This document shows, piece after piece, positions 21,149-32,507 of a stretch of DNA of 64,000 bases. This DNA is from [Pasteurella] mairii. Its GTDB lineage: Bacteria; Pseudomonadota; Gammaproteobacteria; Enterobacterales; Pasteurellaceae. The position numbers and the translations under genes were made by a program. The notes beneath the pieces were generated by a model. The model was not told where the DNA came from. It worked only from the letters and a program-made list of their open reading frames with translations, and made no database searches. Numbering within the stretch: position 1 is the first letter of the stretch; the number at the start of each line of letters is the position of its first letter. Location: the NCBI GenBank assembly GCA_900454475.1, contig UGSS01000002.1, forward strand, positions 1,321,605 to 1,385,604. Direction: 5' to 3'.

Positions 21149-23224
21149 ATGAGCAAAAAAACAAAAATAACATTTACATTATCCGCCATTGCTCTTGCCT
21201 TAGCTGTAGGCGCTCAATTTTATACTAACTATAAAATTGATCAGGAATTACAAAAATTCCCTTATTCCCTACGCGATCAGCTCACACTCAATGTCACGCA
21301 AATTAAAAGCAACTTTTTTAGTCGCGAATTAATGTTAAGTATCAGTGATGCCACCTCACATAAAACGAATATTATTCACACAAATCTTACCGCACTTCCT
21401 TTCGCCATTACTGCTGAATCAGAATTGCCACCGGAATTAATCAAAGATTTGAATAAAAAATGGCAAGTCACTATTGATAAAAGTGTGATTAACAGTAAAT
21501 TTTCTGTTATCGGCGATTATTTGCAATCGGATATTGTTACGCAATTCCGAGATCTCACCAATAAACCGCAAGAATTGGAGGTTAATTTAAATTTCGCTTC
21601 TAAAACGAAATTTATGGAAATCAAAAGTCGTTTGAGTGGTTTTTATTACGATACCAATTCTAATATTAAAGATCTCAATGCGAAGTTAACCTTAATTCCT
21701 ATTGGACAAAATCAATATGATTTATCCGATTTAGATATCAAATTATCCAATGCGGATATTTATTTATTAAATGGTGATAATACACATATCGAACTGGAGA
21801 AAATAAATTATCAATTAAATAAATCAGTCTCCGCTGATACTTATGATTTAAATACGAAATTAAATACAGAAAAATTATCTCTTTCTAATAAAAATAATCC
21901 GCAAGATAAAATGCAATTTAATGGATTACAACTTGCGTTAGCGCAAATCGGCGTACCCAATCATTTATTATTTAGTAATATTTGGGAAACCGTAAATAAA
22001 GATAAAATTGATTATCAAAAAGCCTTTCAATTATTATTAGATTTAATTTATAACAGCAAAAAATTAAAATTTAATATTGCAACGCAAACCGCCACCTTAC
22101 CAGATGGTCAAGAGAAATTAAATTTAAACAATGTTTCCATTGCGACAAAAGCAAACTTTGAAAATCCACAAAATGCCGAAATGGAACTTGATGTTACAGC
22201 GGATAACATCACACAACAAAATGGCGAAAAGGCGGATCCGATTTCTATTTCAGGGCTGGAATTTAGTAATGAATTAACGCAAATTGATATTAGCAAACGA
22301 GTCGATCTGACTAAATATGTGCTCAATTCTATGCTGAAGTTTTCCCAAGAGGAAAAAAGTCACGCTAAATTAATAGATTTACTCCACAATATCAGTCAAC
22401 ATTTTCAAGAAAAAACGCAATCAAAGTTAAAAATAAACTCCTTTGTTTATCCACATGTCTTTAATATAGAAGGACTTGATCTTAACTATATAGAGGAACC
22501 AACAAATGAACAAGAATATTCGGTGAATATTAGCGGAAACTTGGATAAGTTAATTGATAAAGAGCAAGCTTATCAATTAAATAATATTAAAGTAGAATTC
22601 CCTTTTAAATTGACGCAAGCCAATTATTTAATTCCATTTTATTTTTGCGAAAATTCGCTTTTCTCTTTCGCTTGTTCAACTAATTTATCTAACGAAGATT
22701 ACAATAAATTGCGTTTAGATATTTTTAAATATGTTACACTACAAACAGAAAATATGACGCTTAATTTCAATATGGATACTTATCCAAACACCCGTGGGGA
22801 AGATGTCAGTATCAATGGGAATTTAACCCTACCGGCGTTAAATAGCGCGCGTAGTCAATCTATCCATAATGAAACTGACGCCTTGGACGAAAGAATTAAT
22901 GCCATGACTGCAACGCTTAATTTAACGTTCCCAGCAACATTAGTAGAGATTAACGATAAAAACGCGAAACAAAAAACTGCCAGCCCATTTTGGCAAGAAT
23001 TGGTGTTAACCATCAAACCGAATGGTATTAATGGTGCCGATAATCCGCTTTTCCTTCTTGGGGAGGGGAATTATTCGTTCAAATATGAACAACAACCGGA
23101 ACAACAGATTTTGATTAATGGAAAACCGTTAAGCCAAATCCTTGATGCATCACCGGATGAAACGCCACAAGAAATGTTAGATGCGCCCGAAAATGTACCC
23201 GCAGTACCGGAGTTGAAACAATAA
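21149..23224 (+). CDS. DUF945 family protein (YdgA-like)
   Basis: A 691-residue protein from the ATG preceded by GAGG (6 bases). A hydrophobic N-terminal segment (about 7-25) acts as signal anchor or signal peptide. The body is a long, Asn/Lys/Leu-rich beta-type sequence with repeated amphipathic strands, as in DUF945/YdgA proteins of the inner-membrane or periplasmic face. The C-terminal 30 residues are Pro/Glu-rich (PDETPQEMLDAPENVPAVPEL). YdgA's molecular role is not established. It has its own intergenic region on both sides, and an uptake signal lies inside (near 21390). Confidence 0.75.
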   Translation: MSKKTKITFTLSAIALALAVGAQFYTNYKIDQELQKFPYSLRDQLTLNVTQIKSNFFSRELMLSISDATSHKTNIIHTNLTALPFAITAESELPPELIKDLNKKWQVTIDKSVINSKFSVIGDYLQSDIVTQFRDLTNKPQELEVNLNFASKTKFMEIKSRLSGFYYDTNSNIKDLNAKLTLIPIGQNQYDLSDLDIKLSNADIYLLNGDNTHIELEKINYQLNKSVSADTYDLNTKLNTEKLSLSNKNNPQDKMQFNGLQLALAQIGVPNHLLFSNIWETVNKDKIDYQKAFQLLLDLIYNSKKLKFNIATQTATLPDGQEKLNLNNVSIATKANFENPQNAEMELDVTADNITQQNGEKADPISISGLEFSNELTQIDISKRVDLTKYVLNSMLKFSQEEKSHAKLIDLLHNISQHFQEKTQSKLKINSFVYPHVFNIEGLDLNYIEEPTNEQEYSVNISGNLDKLIDKEQAYQLNNIKVEFPFKLTQANYLIPFYFCENSLFSFACSTNLSNEDYNKLRLDIFKYVTLQTENMTLNFNMDTYPNTRGEDVSINGNLTLPALNSARSQSIHNETDALDERINAMTATLNLTFPATLVEINDKNAKQKTASPFWQELVLTIKPNGINGADNPLFLLGEGNYSFKYEQQPEQQILINGKPLSQILDASPDETPQEMLDAPENVPAVPELKQ

Positions 23225-23440
23225 AAATTAAAAAAACAACCGCACTTTTATTTATTAAGGCTAGTGCGAGCGAGAAGCGCGTACTAGCTATATTCTTTTT
23301 CTACTCACCTCAAAAAAGTCCGAAAAAATCCACCGCACTTTTATTTCCCCGCTTTACAAATTCCAAAATCTGCCTAAAATACCCGTTTTTAAATAACCTG
23401 CTTGTTAGGTTCCTGACTTGTAATCAGAAAGAGACAATTT

Positions 23441-24829
23441 ATGACCACATCCTTTAAACCCGAACTCCTCTCTCCGGCGGGTTCATTAAAAAATATGCGT
23501 TATGCGTTCGCTTATGGCGCTGATGCAGTTTACGCCGGACAACCGCGTTATAGTTTACGTGTGCGCAACAATGAATTTAATCATGCTAATTTAAAAATCG
23601 GTATTGATGAAGCCCATGCATTAGGTAAAAAATTCTATGTGGTAGTGAATATCGCGCCACATAATTCTAAATTAAAAACCTTTATCAAAGACTTACAACC
23701 CGTTGTGGATATGAATCCCGATGCCTTAATCATGTCCGATCCGGGATTGATTATGTTGGTGCGTGAACACTTTCCGCATATCGCCATTCACCTTTCCGTG
23801 CAAGCCAACGCGGTGAACTGGGCGACGGTAAAATTTTGGAAACAAATGGGATTAACTCGCGTGATTTTATCGCGCGAACTTTCATTAGAAGAAATTGCAG
23901 AAATTCGCCAGCAAGTACCGGATATTGAAATTGAAATTTTTGTCCATGGTGCACTTTGTATGGCATATTCAGGGCGCTGTTTATTATCCGGCTATATCAA
24001 CAAACGCGATCCGAACCAGGGTACTTGCACCAACGCTTGTCGTTGGGAGTATCAGTTGCAAGAAGGAACAACCGATGAGGTCGGGAATATTGTGCCGAAA
24101 TTTGATCCAAGCCAACAAATTGAAGTAACAAATGTGGCGCCAACCTTAGGAGAAGGTAACACCACAGAAAAAGTCTTTCTTTATACTGAGCCACAAAGAC
24201 CGGATGAACAAATGACCGCCTTTGAAGACGAACATGGCACCTATTTTATGAATTCCAAAGATCTGCGTGCAGTGCAACACGTGGAAAAATTAACGCAACT
24301 AGGCGTGCATTCGTTAAAAATTGAGGGGCGTACAAAATCCTTCTATTACTGCGCCAGAACCGCTCAAGTATATCGCAAAGCCATTGATGATGCCGCTGCC
24401 GGTAAACCATTTGATGAAAGTTTAATGGATACCTTGGAAAGTTTGGCACACCGTGGCTATACCGAAGGTTTTTTACGTCGTCATACCCATGATGAATATC
24501 AAAATTATGACTATGGCTATTCCATTTCCGAACGCCAACAATTTGTCGGTGAATTTACGGGTAAACGTAATGCACAAGGCATGGTGGAAGTCGCGGTAAA
24601 AAATAAATTTTTATTAGGTGACGAAGTGGAGATGATGACACCCAAAGGCAATATTTTGTTTAAAATCCAGCAAATGATCAATCGCAAAGGCGAGAAAGTG
24701 GACGCTGCACTCGGTGATGGGCATTTTGTTTTCCTTGACGTTCCGCAGGATATTAGCTTGGATTATGCGTTATTAATGCGAAATTTGGTCGACACGAATA
24801 CACGTAATCCCCATGAAAAAAAAGCTTAA
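23441..24829 (+). CDS. trhP: tRNA uridine-34 hydroxylation protein, peptidase U32 family
   Basis: E. coli YegQ/TrhP drives prephenate-dependent hydroxylation of tRNA U34 to ho5U. 462 residues, the expected length. Marks: ELLSPAGSLKNMRYAFAYGADAVYAG at the N-terminus, the U32 signature EIFVHGALCMAYSGRCLLS near residues 167-185, the CTNACRWEY cysteine pair near 193-200, and SLKIEGRTKS near 288. The conserved cysteines (GALC, GRC, TCTNAC) could bind an Fe-S cluster. It appears to be a single gene, with a candidate small RNA behind it. Confidence 0.9.
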   Translation: MTTSFKPELLSPAGSLKNMRYAFAYGADAVYAGQPRYSLRVRNNEFNHANLKIGIDEAHALGKKFYVVVNIAPHNSKLKTFIKDLQPVVDMNPDALIMSDPGLIMLVREHFPHIAIHLSVQANAVNWATVKFWKQMGLTRVILSRELSLEEIAEIRQQVPDIEIEIFVHGALCMAYSGRCLLSGYINKRDPNQGTCTNACRWEYQLQEGTTDEVGNIVPKFDPSQQIEVTNVAPTLGEGNTTEKVFLYTEPQRPDEQMTAFEDEHGTYFMNSKDLRAVQHVEKLTQLGVHSLKIEGRTKSFYYCARTAQVYRKAIDDAAAGKPFDESLMDTLESLAHRGYTEGFLRRHTHDEYQNYDYGYSISERQQFVGEFTGKRNAQGMVEVAVKNKFLLGDEVEMMTPKGNILFKIQQMINRKGEKVDAALGDGHFVFLDVPQDISLDYALLMRNLVDTNTRNPHEKKA

Positions 24830-24893
24830 TTAACTTCATGACATTTTTGTTAAAAAAATGTTGCCGCTGTAAAATTTTTGTGTATAATATAGC

Positions 24894-24958
24894 GCATACC
24901 CTAAAAAAGTATGACTCCAAATATATTTCGCCCTTTCTTGATGAAAGGGCTTTTTTTT
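24894..24958 (+). ncRNA. Candidate small RNA after trhP
   Basis: A consensus -10 TATAAT (24883-24888) with -35 TTGCCG (24861-24866, 16-bp spacer) predicts a start near 24895. Only about 64 bases later an 8-bp stem (24930-24937 with 24943-24950) and T8 form a strong terminator. No convincing coding frame lies between; an ATG at 24911 runs through the terminator and lacks a ribosome site. No RNA family was recognised. The alternative is an attenuated leader of the downstream gene at 25084. Confidence 0.45.
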
Positions 24959-25083
24959 ATTCTTTTTTCTCACTCCACTCAATTTATTAAAAAACCTTTA
25001 AAAAATAATCACTTTTACTTTACTAATTTCACAAAAGTGCGGTAGGATTTCTAAAAGTTTGTCCTTAATTAAAGGAATAGCCT

Positions 25084-26961
25084 ATGATCCGCGCAGAGGA
25101 CCTTTCCCAAAATTTGTTGTTACAAATAAGCAATTTAATTGATGGTAATCAAGTCAGTGCAAAAGAGTTGCGCAGTGGCGGATTTCGTGCGGAAAATGTG
25201 CAAGTGGCAGCGACAGTAAGCTGGCAATTCCAAGGTGAATATAAAGAAATTCGCGAAGTTGGTGATAAACAAGTCAAAAACCATTTTTCCCACGATCTCC
25301 AACAATTTTCTGCCCACCAGCAACATTTATTGCAACTTGCCATGTACGAACAGACATTACGTGCAGAATTTTTAGCCAATTTAGCCCAATACCAAGAACG
25401 TGGATTAGAAAAATCAGATAAACCCTATTGCATTCATCGCTTCGAGGCCTTTTCGGTTTTGGAAGATTGTCTTAGCTGTAAAGGGCGCGGCAAAATCATT
25501 TGTTCAAGTTGTCATGGCAGAGGCAATCACAGCTGCGGTGCTTGTAGCGGTTCCGGTCAACAAGCGCATTTTGTTAACCAATACAACAGCCAAGGGCAAG
25601 CTGTCGGCACACATACCGAATATCGCAGCTGTAGCGCTTGTGGCGGTAGCGGAGCGGCCACCTGTTCATCATGCTCTGGACGTGGCGAAGTACGCTGCAA
25701 AGATTGCCAAGGTCATGGAAAATTTACGATTACCGGCAATGTACAAGCCTTTGCCTACCCAACTTATCAAGTCAGCACCAACGCCACCTTTGCCAAAACC
25801 CCGTTAGAGCATCTACTAAATCAATCCGGCGTGATTTTTTGCCAAGAAAAAATCGCATTTGATCAAGTAAAAAGCGAAACCATTAACGACATTAACTATT
25901 TTATTTATTATGGCGAAGTCGCATTATTGGAACAACATTTCCAATTGCAAGGCAAAAATTATACTTGCTACGCCTTTTCTAACCCGCCCTACCCTTTTGT
26001 TAAACCAGCAATTTTTGATGATCTTTTTGCTGATGAAGTCACTTTTTTAGAACAAACCTTGCCGAATACAAACAAAATCGACAAAAAGAAAGCCTTCATG
26101 TTTTTTATACGCTACGCCAATCAGCCAGTTTTAGAAAGAACCATGCGTGAGATTGCGCAATATCGTAGTCATGAAAATGAAAACCTAGGGCAACGTTTAG
26201 AAAATATCTGTTTAGGCTTTATTTCGCCGACAATGGCGACCAAATTAACCCATTATCTCAACCACATTATGGATAAAGTTTCTCCTGTGTATTCTCAAAT
26301 TACCTGGCAGATTTTTACCTTTTTCATTTTGTTGGCAACCGTGTTGACGACGGAACATACACTGGAAACCTCCTTTAAAACCCATCCAATTTCCTCTATT
26401 TTTGTTGGATTAGGCGCCACATTGCTAGCCACATCGCTTTTGTCCGCGCTAGCGTGGCTCATCAGTTCCGTAATCATCTTCTGGCAGCGACGCAAAATTC
26501 CTGCCGAATATCGACAAAAAATGCGTAACCGCGAACCGTTTCGACGTTTACTGAAAATCGTCCTGCCCGTTTTTCTCGGCGCCGGCATTTATGGCGCGGT
26601 TGCCACTTATGGTTTTTTGCCAAAATGGAACGGATTTCCGCAACCGCAAATCAAACAACTTGCGACATGGTATTGTTCAACCAATAACGCAGCAAATTGG
26701 TGTCAAACTATCTCTAAAATCAACACCAAAACAACGTCCGTGACACCACCGGCAATAGTTTACAGCGCTGAAGAAAAAACGCGTATTATTCAACAAACCT
26801 TAACCGAACAAGGCTACAGCCTGAAAGTGGACGGAAAATTCGGCGCACAAACTCGCGGCGCCGCAGTCAATTATCTCGCCACCAAAGGCATCCAAGTCGC
26901 TAACGACATCGCCTTAGATCCGTTGTTTGAATATTTTAAACCCCGTGTAAAAACGCCCTAA
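25084..26961 (+). CDS. Zinc-cluster membrane protein with peptidoglycan-binding-like C-terminus
   Basis: A 625-residue protein not assigned to a named family. Residues 1-125 are hydrophilic. Residues 129-212 carry six CxxCxGxG motifs (cysteine pairs starting at 129, 140, 151, 183, 194, 205), a DnaJ-type zinc-cluster array without a J domain. A mixed region runs to about 395, followed by three hydrophobic segments (about 405-425, 437-465, 489-510). The C-terminus (about 563-605, IIQQTLTEQGYSLKVDGKFGAQTRGAAVNYL) matches the PG_binding_1 repeat pattern. This suggests a cytoplasmic zinc-bound part and a periplasmic wall-contacting tail. Good ribosome site (AAAGGAATAG). The role is unknown. Confidence 0.7.
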   Translation: MIRAEDLSQNLLLQISNLIDGNQVSAKELRSGGFRAENVQVAATVSWQFQGEYKEIREVGDKQVKNHFSHDLQQFSAHQQHLLQLAMYEQTLRAEFLANLAQYQERGLEKSDKPYCIHRFEAFSVLEDCLSCKGRGKIICSSCHGRGNHSCGACSGSGQQAHFVNQYNSQGQAVGTHTEYRSCSACGGSGAATCSSCSGRGEVRCKDCQGHGKFTITGNVQAFAYPTYQVSTNATFAKTPLEHLLNQSGVIFCQEKIAFDQVKSETINDINYFIYYGEVALLEQHFQLQGKNYTCYAFSNPPYPFVKPAIFDDLFADEVTFLEQTLPNTNKIDKKKAFMFFIRYANQPVLERTMREIAQYRSHENENLGQRLENICLGFISPTMATKLTHYLNHIMDKVSPVYSQITWQIFTFFILLATVLTTEHTLETSFKTHPISSIFVGLGATLLATSLLSALAWLISSVIIFWQRRKIPAEYRQKMRNREPFRRLLKIVLPVFLGAGIYGAVATYGFLPKWNGFPQPQIKQLATWYCSTNNAANWCQTISKINTKTTSVTPPAIVYSAEEKTRIIQQTLTEQGYSLKVDGKFGAQTRGAAVNYLATKGIQVANDIALDPLFEYFKPRVKTP

Positions 26962-27053
26962 GGCTAGGGTGTAATACACAAATTCCCCTTGTGCAATCCC
27001 GTATTTGCGACTAGACTACGCCCTTATATTTTTTATTATGATTTTACGAAGTT

Positions 27054-28145
27054 ATGCATTTATCTGATTTCTATTTTGATTTACCTGATGAGTTAATTGC
27101 CCGTTATCCCAAAGTTGAGCGCACGTCCAGTCGTCTGTTGCAATTAAACGGGCAAAATGGAGAATTATTTCACCGCACTTTTAGCGACGTTGTGGATCTT
27201 ATCAATGAGGGCGATTTGCTTATTTTTAACAACACCCGCGTTATTCCGGCACGGATTTTTGGGCGTAAGGCTAGCGGTGGGAAAATTGAAGTGTTAATTG
27301 AACGCATTTTGACGGAAAACCGCTTTTTAGCGCATATTCGAGCCTCAAAAGCGCCTAAAGACGGCGCCGAGTTAATCTTGGGCGAAGACAAGTTGGGCGA
27401 GGGAAAAGGTATTAAAGCGCGCATGATTTCTCGTCATGAGGCGTTATTTGAAGTGGAAATCGTGGAAAAAAACACCGCACTTTTAGAGATTTTGCCACAA
27501 ATTGGTCATATGCCATTGCCACCTTATATTGACCGTCCTGACGAAGAAGCGGATAAAGAACGTTATCAAACGGTTTATAACAAAGTTCCGGGCGCGGTTG
27601 CCGCGCCGACAGCTGGCTTACATTTTGATCAACCGTTGCTGGACAAATTAAAAGCCAAAGGGGTTAATTTTGCCTTTGTTACTTTGCATGTAGGCGCGGG
27701 AACCTTTCAGCCGGTGCGTGTCGAACAGATTGAAGATCATAAAATGCACGCTGAATATGTAGAAGTACCACAAGAAGTGGTTGAGGCAATTTTAGCGACG
27801 AAAGCCAATGGCAAACGAGTGATTGCGGTAGGAACCACGTCGGTGCGTTCCATTGAAAGTGCGGCGCTTTTTGCGGAAGAAAATCAATTAAATACACCAA
27901 TTGCTCCGTTTTTTTCTGATACTTCTATTTTTATTTATCCGGGCAAAAAATTTCGTGTCACCGACGCACTAATTACCAATTTCCATTTGCCAGAAAGTAC
28001 GCTGATTATGTTAGTTTCCGCCTTTGCCGGTTATCAACATACCATGAATGCTTATAAAAGTGCGGTCGAAAATCGCTATCGTTTTTTTAGTTATGGTGAT
28101 GCGATGTTTATCAGCAAAAATCCGAATGTGAAAGGATTGGAATAA
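27054..28145 (+). CDS. queA: S-adenosylmethionine:tRNA ribosyltransferase-isomerase
   Basis: Transfers the ribosyl group of SAM to preQ1-tRNA to make epoxyqueuosine. 363 residues, normal length. Family blocks: [15 protein letters not shown] at the N-terminus, [30 protein letters not shown] near residue 180, [15 protein letters not shown], and [19 protein letters not shown] near the end. tgt follows after 139 bases, so the two queuosine genes may be co-expressed. Confidence 0.97.
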   Translation: MHLSDFYFDLPDELIARYPKVERTSSRLLQLNGQNGELFHRTFSDVVDLINEGDLLIFNNTRVIPARIFGRKASGGKIEVLIERILTENRFLAHIRASKAPKDGAELILGEDKLGEGKGIKARMISRHEALFEVEIVEKNTALLEILPQIGHMPLPPYIDRPDEEADKERYQTVYNKVPGAVAAPTAGLHFDQPLLDKLKAKGVNFAFVTLHVGAGTFQPVRVEQIEDHKMHAEYVEVPQEVVEAILATKANGKRVIAVGTTSVRSIESAALFAEENQLNTPIAPFFSDTSIFIYPGKKFRVTDALITNFHLPESTLIMLVSAFAGYQHTMNAYKSAVENRYRFFSYGDAMFISKNPNVKGLE

Positions 28146-28155
28146 TTTGCTATAA

Positions 28156-29448
<1,293 letters not shown>

Positions 29449-29453
29449 TTACT

Positions 29454-29966
29454 ATGCAAATTCTTGAGCCGCAACAATTTGCCAGCTGGGACGATCCCGT
29501 TGCTATGCTGTTTGCCTGCCATAGTCGTGTGAAAAAATTTTGTCATCAACTGCAAATTTTACCGGATTATGTAGCCAAAAACGGTTACAATCAGGCGGTG
29601 AACAATGACGTGCAACAAATTATTCAGTATTTTACGCAAGCGGCACCGTTGCACCATGACGACGAGGAAAAAGATTTTTTTCCCGCGCTAGTCAATTATG
29701 CGCCGCAAGCGCAAAAAGATATTGATGAATTAGAACGCCAACACGTCATTTTGCACCAAAACTGGGCAAATTTATGTGTGCAGTTGCAAGAATTACTCCG
29801 TGAACAACGCGCTAATGTGGAGAGGGAGCTGATTAAACAATTCGTCGCCGGTTATGATGTGCATATTGCGATCGAAGAAGCGCTTTTTAAATTAGGCAGA
29901 AAACATATTCCGGCGCCAGAGTTGCAAGCGATGGGCAAAATCATGGCGGCGCGGCGCCAAGCCTAA
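29454..29966 (+). CDS. Hemerythrin-like HHE domain protein
   Basis: A 170-residue all-helical cytoplasmic protein with the HHE cation-binding pattern: HSRVKKF (near 24), HHDDEEKDFFP (near 63-73), ERQHVILHQNW (near 92) and YDVHIAIEEALF (near 141). These His and Glu/Asp residues would bind a di-iron site that senses or stores O2 or NO, or handles iron. It lies five bases after tgt and 15 bases before the TusA-like gene, so it is likely in the same operon. The exact function is unknown. Confidence 0.8.
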   Translation: MQILEPQQFASWDDPVAMLFACHSRVKKFCHQLQILPDYVAKNGYNQAVNNDVQQIIQYFTQAAPLHHDDEEKDFFPALVNYAPQAQKDIDELERQHVILHQNWANLCVQLQELLREQRANVERELIKQFVAGYDVHIAIEEALFKLGRKHIPAPELQAMGKIMAARRQA

Positions 29967-29981
29967 GACGGGAGCAAGTAA

Positions 29982-30203
29982 ATGGCGATATATTCATTAG
30001 ATTTAAGCGGATTTACTTGCCCCTTACCACTGCTAAGCGCGAAAAAAGCCTTGGCGAGTTTACACAAAGGCGATCGCCTGTGTTTACAGCTTAATCAATA
30101 CAGTGCAATTGAAGACTTTCGTTTATTGTGCCAAACCGAGAACTACCGTTTTATTTCCCTACAAGAAAGCGGAGAACAACGAACAGTAGTGATTGAAAAA
30201 TAA
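29982..30203 (+). CDS. TusA-like sulfur-carrier protein
   Basis: A 73-residue SirA/TusA/YedF-family protein. The hallmark C-P-x-P reads GFTCPLPLLSAKKAL (residues 10-24, Cys13 expected to carry the persulfide), followed by GDRLCLQL and a beta-alpha-beta end. It could supply sulfur for tRNA thiolation or another pathway; its partner cannot be identified. AGACGGGAGC gives a ribosome site. It is the third gene of the tgt cluster and shorter than E. coli TusA (81). Confidence 0.8.
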   Translation: MAIYSLDLSGFTCPLPLLSAKKALASLHKGDRLCLQLNQYSAIEDFRLLCQTENYRFISLQESGEQRTVVIEK

Positions 30204-30307
30204 AGTGCGGTCAAAATTAAAGAAGTTTTCACTTTGCCATCATTTTGTGGTATTTTAAGCACCTTATTTTTTATGCTTATTTTTAACTTACTTAAAAGGA
30301 TAACACT

Positions 30308-30607
30308 ATGGAAGCTCAACAAAGTAGCCCTATGTCAATGTTGTTTATTTTCGTCATTTTTGGTTTGATTTTCTACTTTATGATTTATCGCCCGCAAGCG
30401 AAACGCAATAAAGCGCATAAACAATTAATGTCTGAATTAGCGAAAGGTACCGAAGTGTTAACTTCCGGCGGTATTATCGGTAAAATCAGCAAAATTGGTA
30501 GCGAAAGCGACTATGTTGTGCTTGCCTTAAATGATACGACTGAAATTACTATCAAACGTGATTTTATTGTGGCAGTCTTACCAAAAGGCTCATTAAAATC
30601 GCTATAA
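30308..30607 (+). CDS. yajC: Sec translocase accessory subunit YajC
   Basis: A 99-residue single-pass inner-membrane protein that associates with SecDF. The hydrophobic helix is at residues 10-27, followed by the basic stretch [15 protein letters not shown] and the YajC domain [27 protein letters not shown] precedes the ATG. It is directly followed by secD (34 bases) and secF, the standard order. Confidence 0.95.
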   Translation: MEAQQSSPMSMLFIFVIFGLIFYFMIYRPQAKRNKAHKQLMSELAKGTEVLTSGGIIGKISKIGSESDYVVLALNDTTEITIKRDFIVAVLPKGSLKSL

Positions 30608-30641
30608 TTTTGACTTTATTCCGCAAGGGAACAGGAAATCT

Positions 30642-32492
30642 ATGTTAAATCGTTACCCTTTATGGAAGAATCTAATGGTGATCTTTGTGGTCGCCATTGG
30701 TCTTTTATATTCTCTTCCAAATATTTACGGTGAGGATCCTGCTGTGCAAATTTCAGGAACTCGCGGACAAGAAGCCAATGCCAGCGTATTGGGCAATGTC
30801 CAAAAATTACTTGATGAAAATCAATTAGCAACCAAATCCGTGCTACTAGAAAACGGTTCCATTCTTATTCGTTTCAATAATACCGATACCCAACTTTTAG
30901 CCAAAGATAAAATTAGTGAAGCCTTAGGTAATGGCTATTCGGTAGCATTAAACTTAGCGCCCGCTACACCAAAATGGTTAAGCGATATTGGCGGTAGCCC
31001 GATGAAATGGGGCTTGGACTTGCGTGGCGGGGTACGTTTCTTGATGGAAGTGGACATGAATGCCACATTACAAAAACGTCAAGAACAACTTATTGATGGC
31101 TTAAAAACTGAGCTGCGTAAAGAAAAATACCAATATACGTCGATTAAAGCGGGCGAGAATTACGCCTCACTAGTCACGCTAGCGAAAGCTGAACAACTTT
31201 CCGCAGCAGAACGTTATTTACGTCAACAACATCCAACACTGGATATTAAAAAAATCTCTGACAACACCCTTTCTTTAGGCATTTCCGAAGCAGCATTAAA
31301 CGAATCTCGTGATCGCGCTATTGAACAAAACTTGACTATTTTACGTAAACGGGTTGCTGAATTAGGTGTTTCTGAACCGGTCATCCAACGCCAAGGTGCG
31401 GAACGTATCGTGGTGGAATTGCCGGGGGTTCAGGATACCGCACGAGCAAAAGAAATTTTAGGCGCCACCGCAACCTTAGAATTCCGTTTGGTTAACCAAA
31501 ATGCCAATTTAGATGCAGCAGCGCGCGGAATGGTTCCGTCGGATTCCGAAGTGAAATACGATCGTAACGGAAACCCAGTGGTGCTATATAAACGCACTAT
31601 TCTTGGCGGTGATCATATTACTAATTCGACTTCCGGTGTCGATCAAAATACCGCTATGCCGCAGGTTAGCGTAACCTTAGACTCTGAAGGTGGCGAAATT
31701 ATGTCGCAAACCACTAAAATGAATTTGAGCAAACCTATGGCAACCTTGTATGTGGAATATAAAGATGGTGGCAAAAAAGATGAAAACGGTAAAATGATTT
31801 TGGAAAAACATGAAGAAGTCATTAATGTTGCTACCATCCAAGGTCGTTTCGGCAGCCAATTCCAAATTACTGGTATTGATAGCCCAGCGGAAGCGCAAAA
31901 CCTTTCCATGTTATTGCGTTCCGGTGCCTTAACTGCGCCAATTCAAATTGTTGAAGAACGCACTATCGGTCCGTCACTGGGCGCCCAAAACGTAGAGCAA
32001 GGGTTGCAATCCGGACTTTGGGGCTTGGGTATTGTAATCGTATTTATGTTGATTTATTACAAATTATTCGGGCTATTCGCCAATATTGCCTTAATGGCAA
32101 ATATGATCTTATTGGTCGGCTTAATGTCGCTGTTACCGGGTGCGACGTTAACCATGCCGGGAATTGCCGGGATTATTCTTTCCGTGGGGATGTCGGTTGA
32201 TGCCAACGTCTTGATCTTTGAGCGGATAAAAGAAGAAATTCGTAACGGTCGTTCTGTACAGCAGGCGATTAATGAAGGGTATAACGGAGCGTTTACCAGT
32301 ATTTTTGATGCCAACTTGACAACGATTTTGACCGCCGTGGTGTTATATGCGGTTGGTACTGGTCCAGTCAAAGGCTTCGCGATCACGCTATCGTTAGGGG
32401 TTGCCATTTCCATGTTCACCGCCATCACCGGTACACGTATGCTGGTCAACTGGATTTACGGTGGTAAACGTGTTGAAAAATTATCCATTTAG
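30642..32492 (+). CDS. secD: Protein-export membrane protein SecD
   Basis: Uses the proton gradient to pull preproteins through SecYEG. 616 residues. TM1 at about 12-27, a large periplasmic P1 domain ([17 protein letters not shown] near 123-139), and a C-terminal block of five helices with the RND-like motif [17 protein letters not shown] (near 515-531). AGGAAAT precedes the ATG. Co-transcribed with yajC and secF. Confidence 0.97.
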   Translation: MLNRYPLWKNLMVIFVVAIGLLYSLPNIYGEDPAVQISGTRGQEANASVLGNVQKLLDENQLATKSVLLENGSILIRFNNTDTQLLAKDKISEALGNGYSVALNLAPATPKWLSDIGGSPMKWGLDLRGGVRFLMEVDMNATLQKRQEQLIDGLKTELRKEKYQYTSIKAGENYASLVTLAKAEQLSAAERYLRQQHPTLDIKKISDNTLSLGISEAALNESRDRAIEQNLTILRKRVAELGVSEPVIQRQGAERIVVELPGVQDTARAKEILGATATLEFRLVNQNANLDAAARGMVPSDSEVKYDRNGNPVVLYKRTILGGDHITNSTSGVDQNTAMPQVSVTLDSEGGEIMSQTTKMNLSKPMATLYVEYKDGGKKDENGKMILEKHEEVINVATIQGRFGSQFQITGIDSPAEAQNLSMLLRSGALTAPIQIVEERTIGPSLGAQNVEQGLQSGLWGLGIVIVFMLIYYKLFGLFANIALMANMILLVGLMSLLPGATLTMPGIAGIILSVGMSVDANVLIFERIKEEIRNGRSVQQAINEGYNGAFTSIFDANLTTILTAVVLYAVGTGPVKGFAITLSLGVAISMFTAITGTRMLVNWIYGGKRVEKLSI

Positions 32493-32507
32493 CCTGAGGT
32501 TAATATT

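Noticed and set aside
24911-25045. Short frame from the ATG at 24911 through the terminator
   Set aside because: No ribosome site; it is low-complexity AT-rich translation across a hairpin and an uptake signal.
29982-30203. Assigning the TusA-like gene as true tusA
   Set aside because: The family has several paralogues (TusA, YedF, YeeD) and nothing nearby identifies the partner, so no symbol was given.
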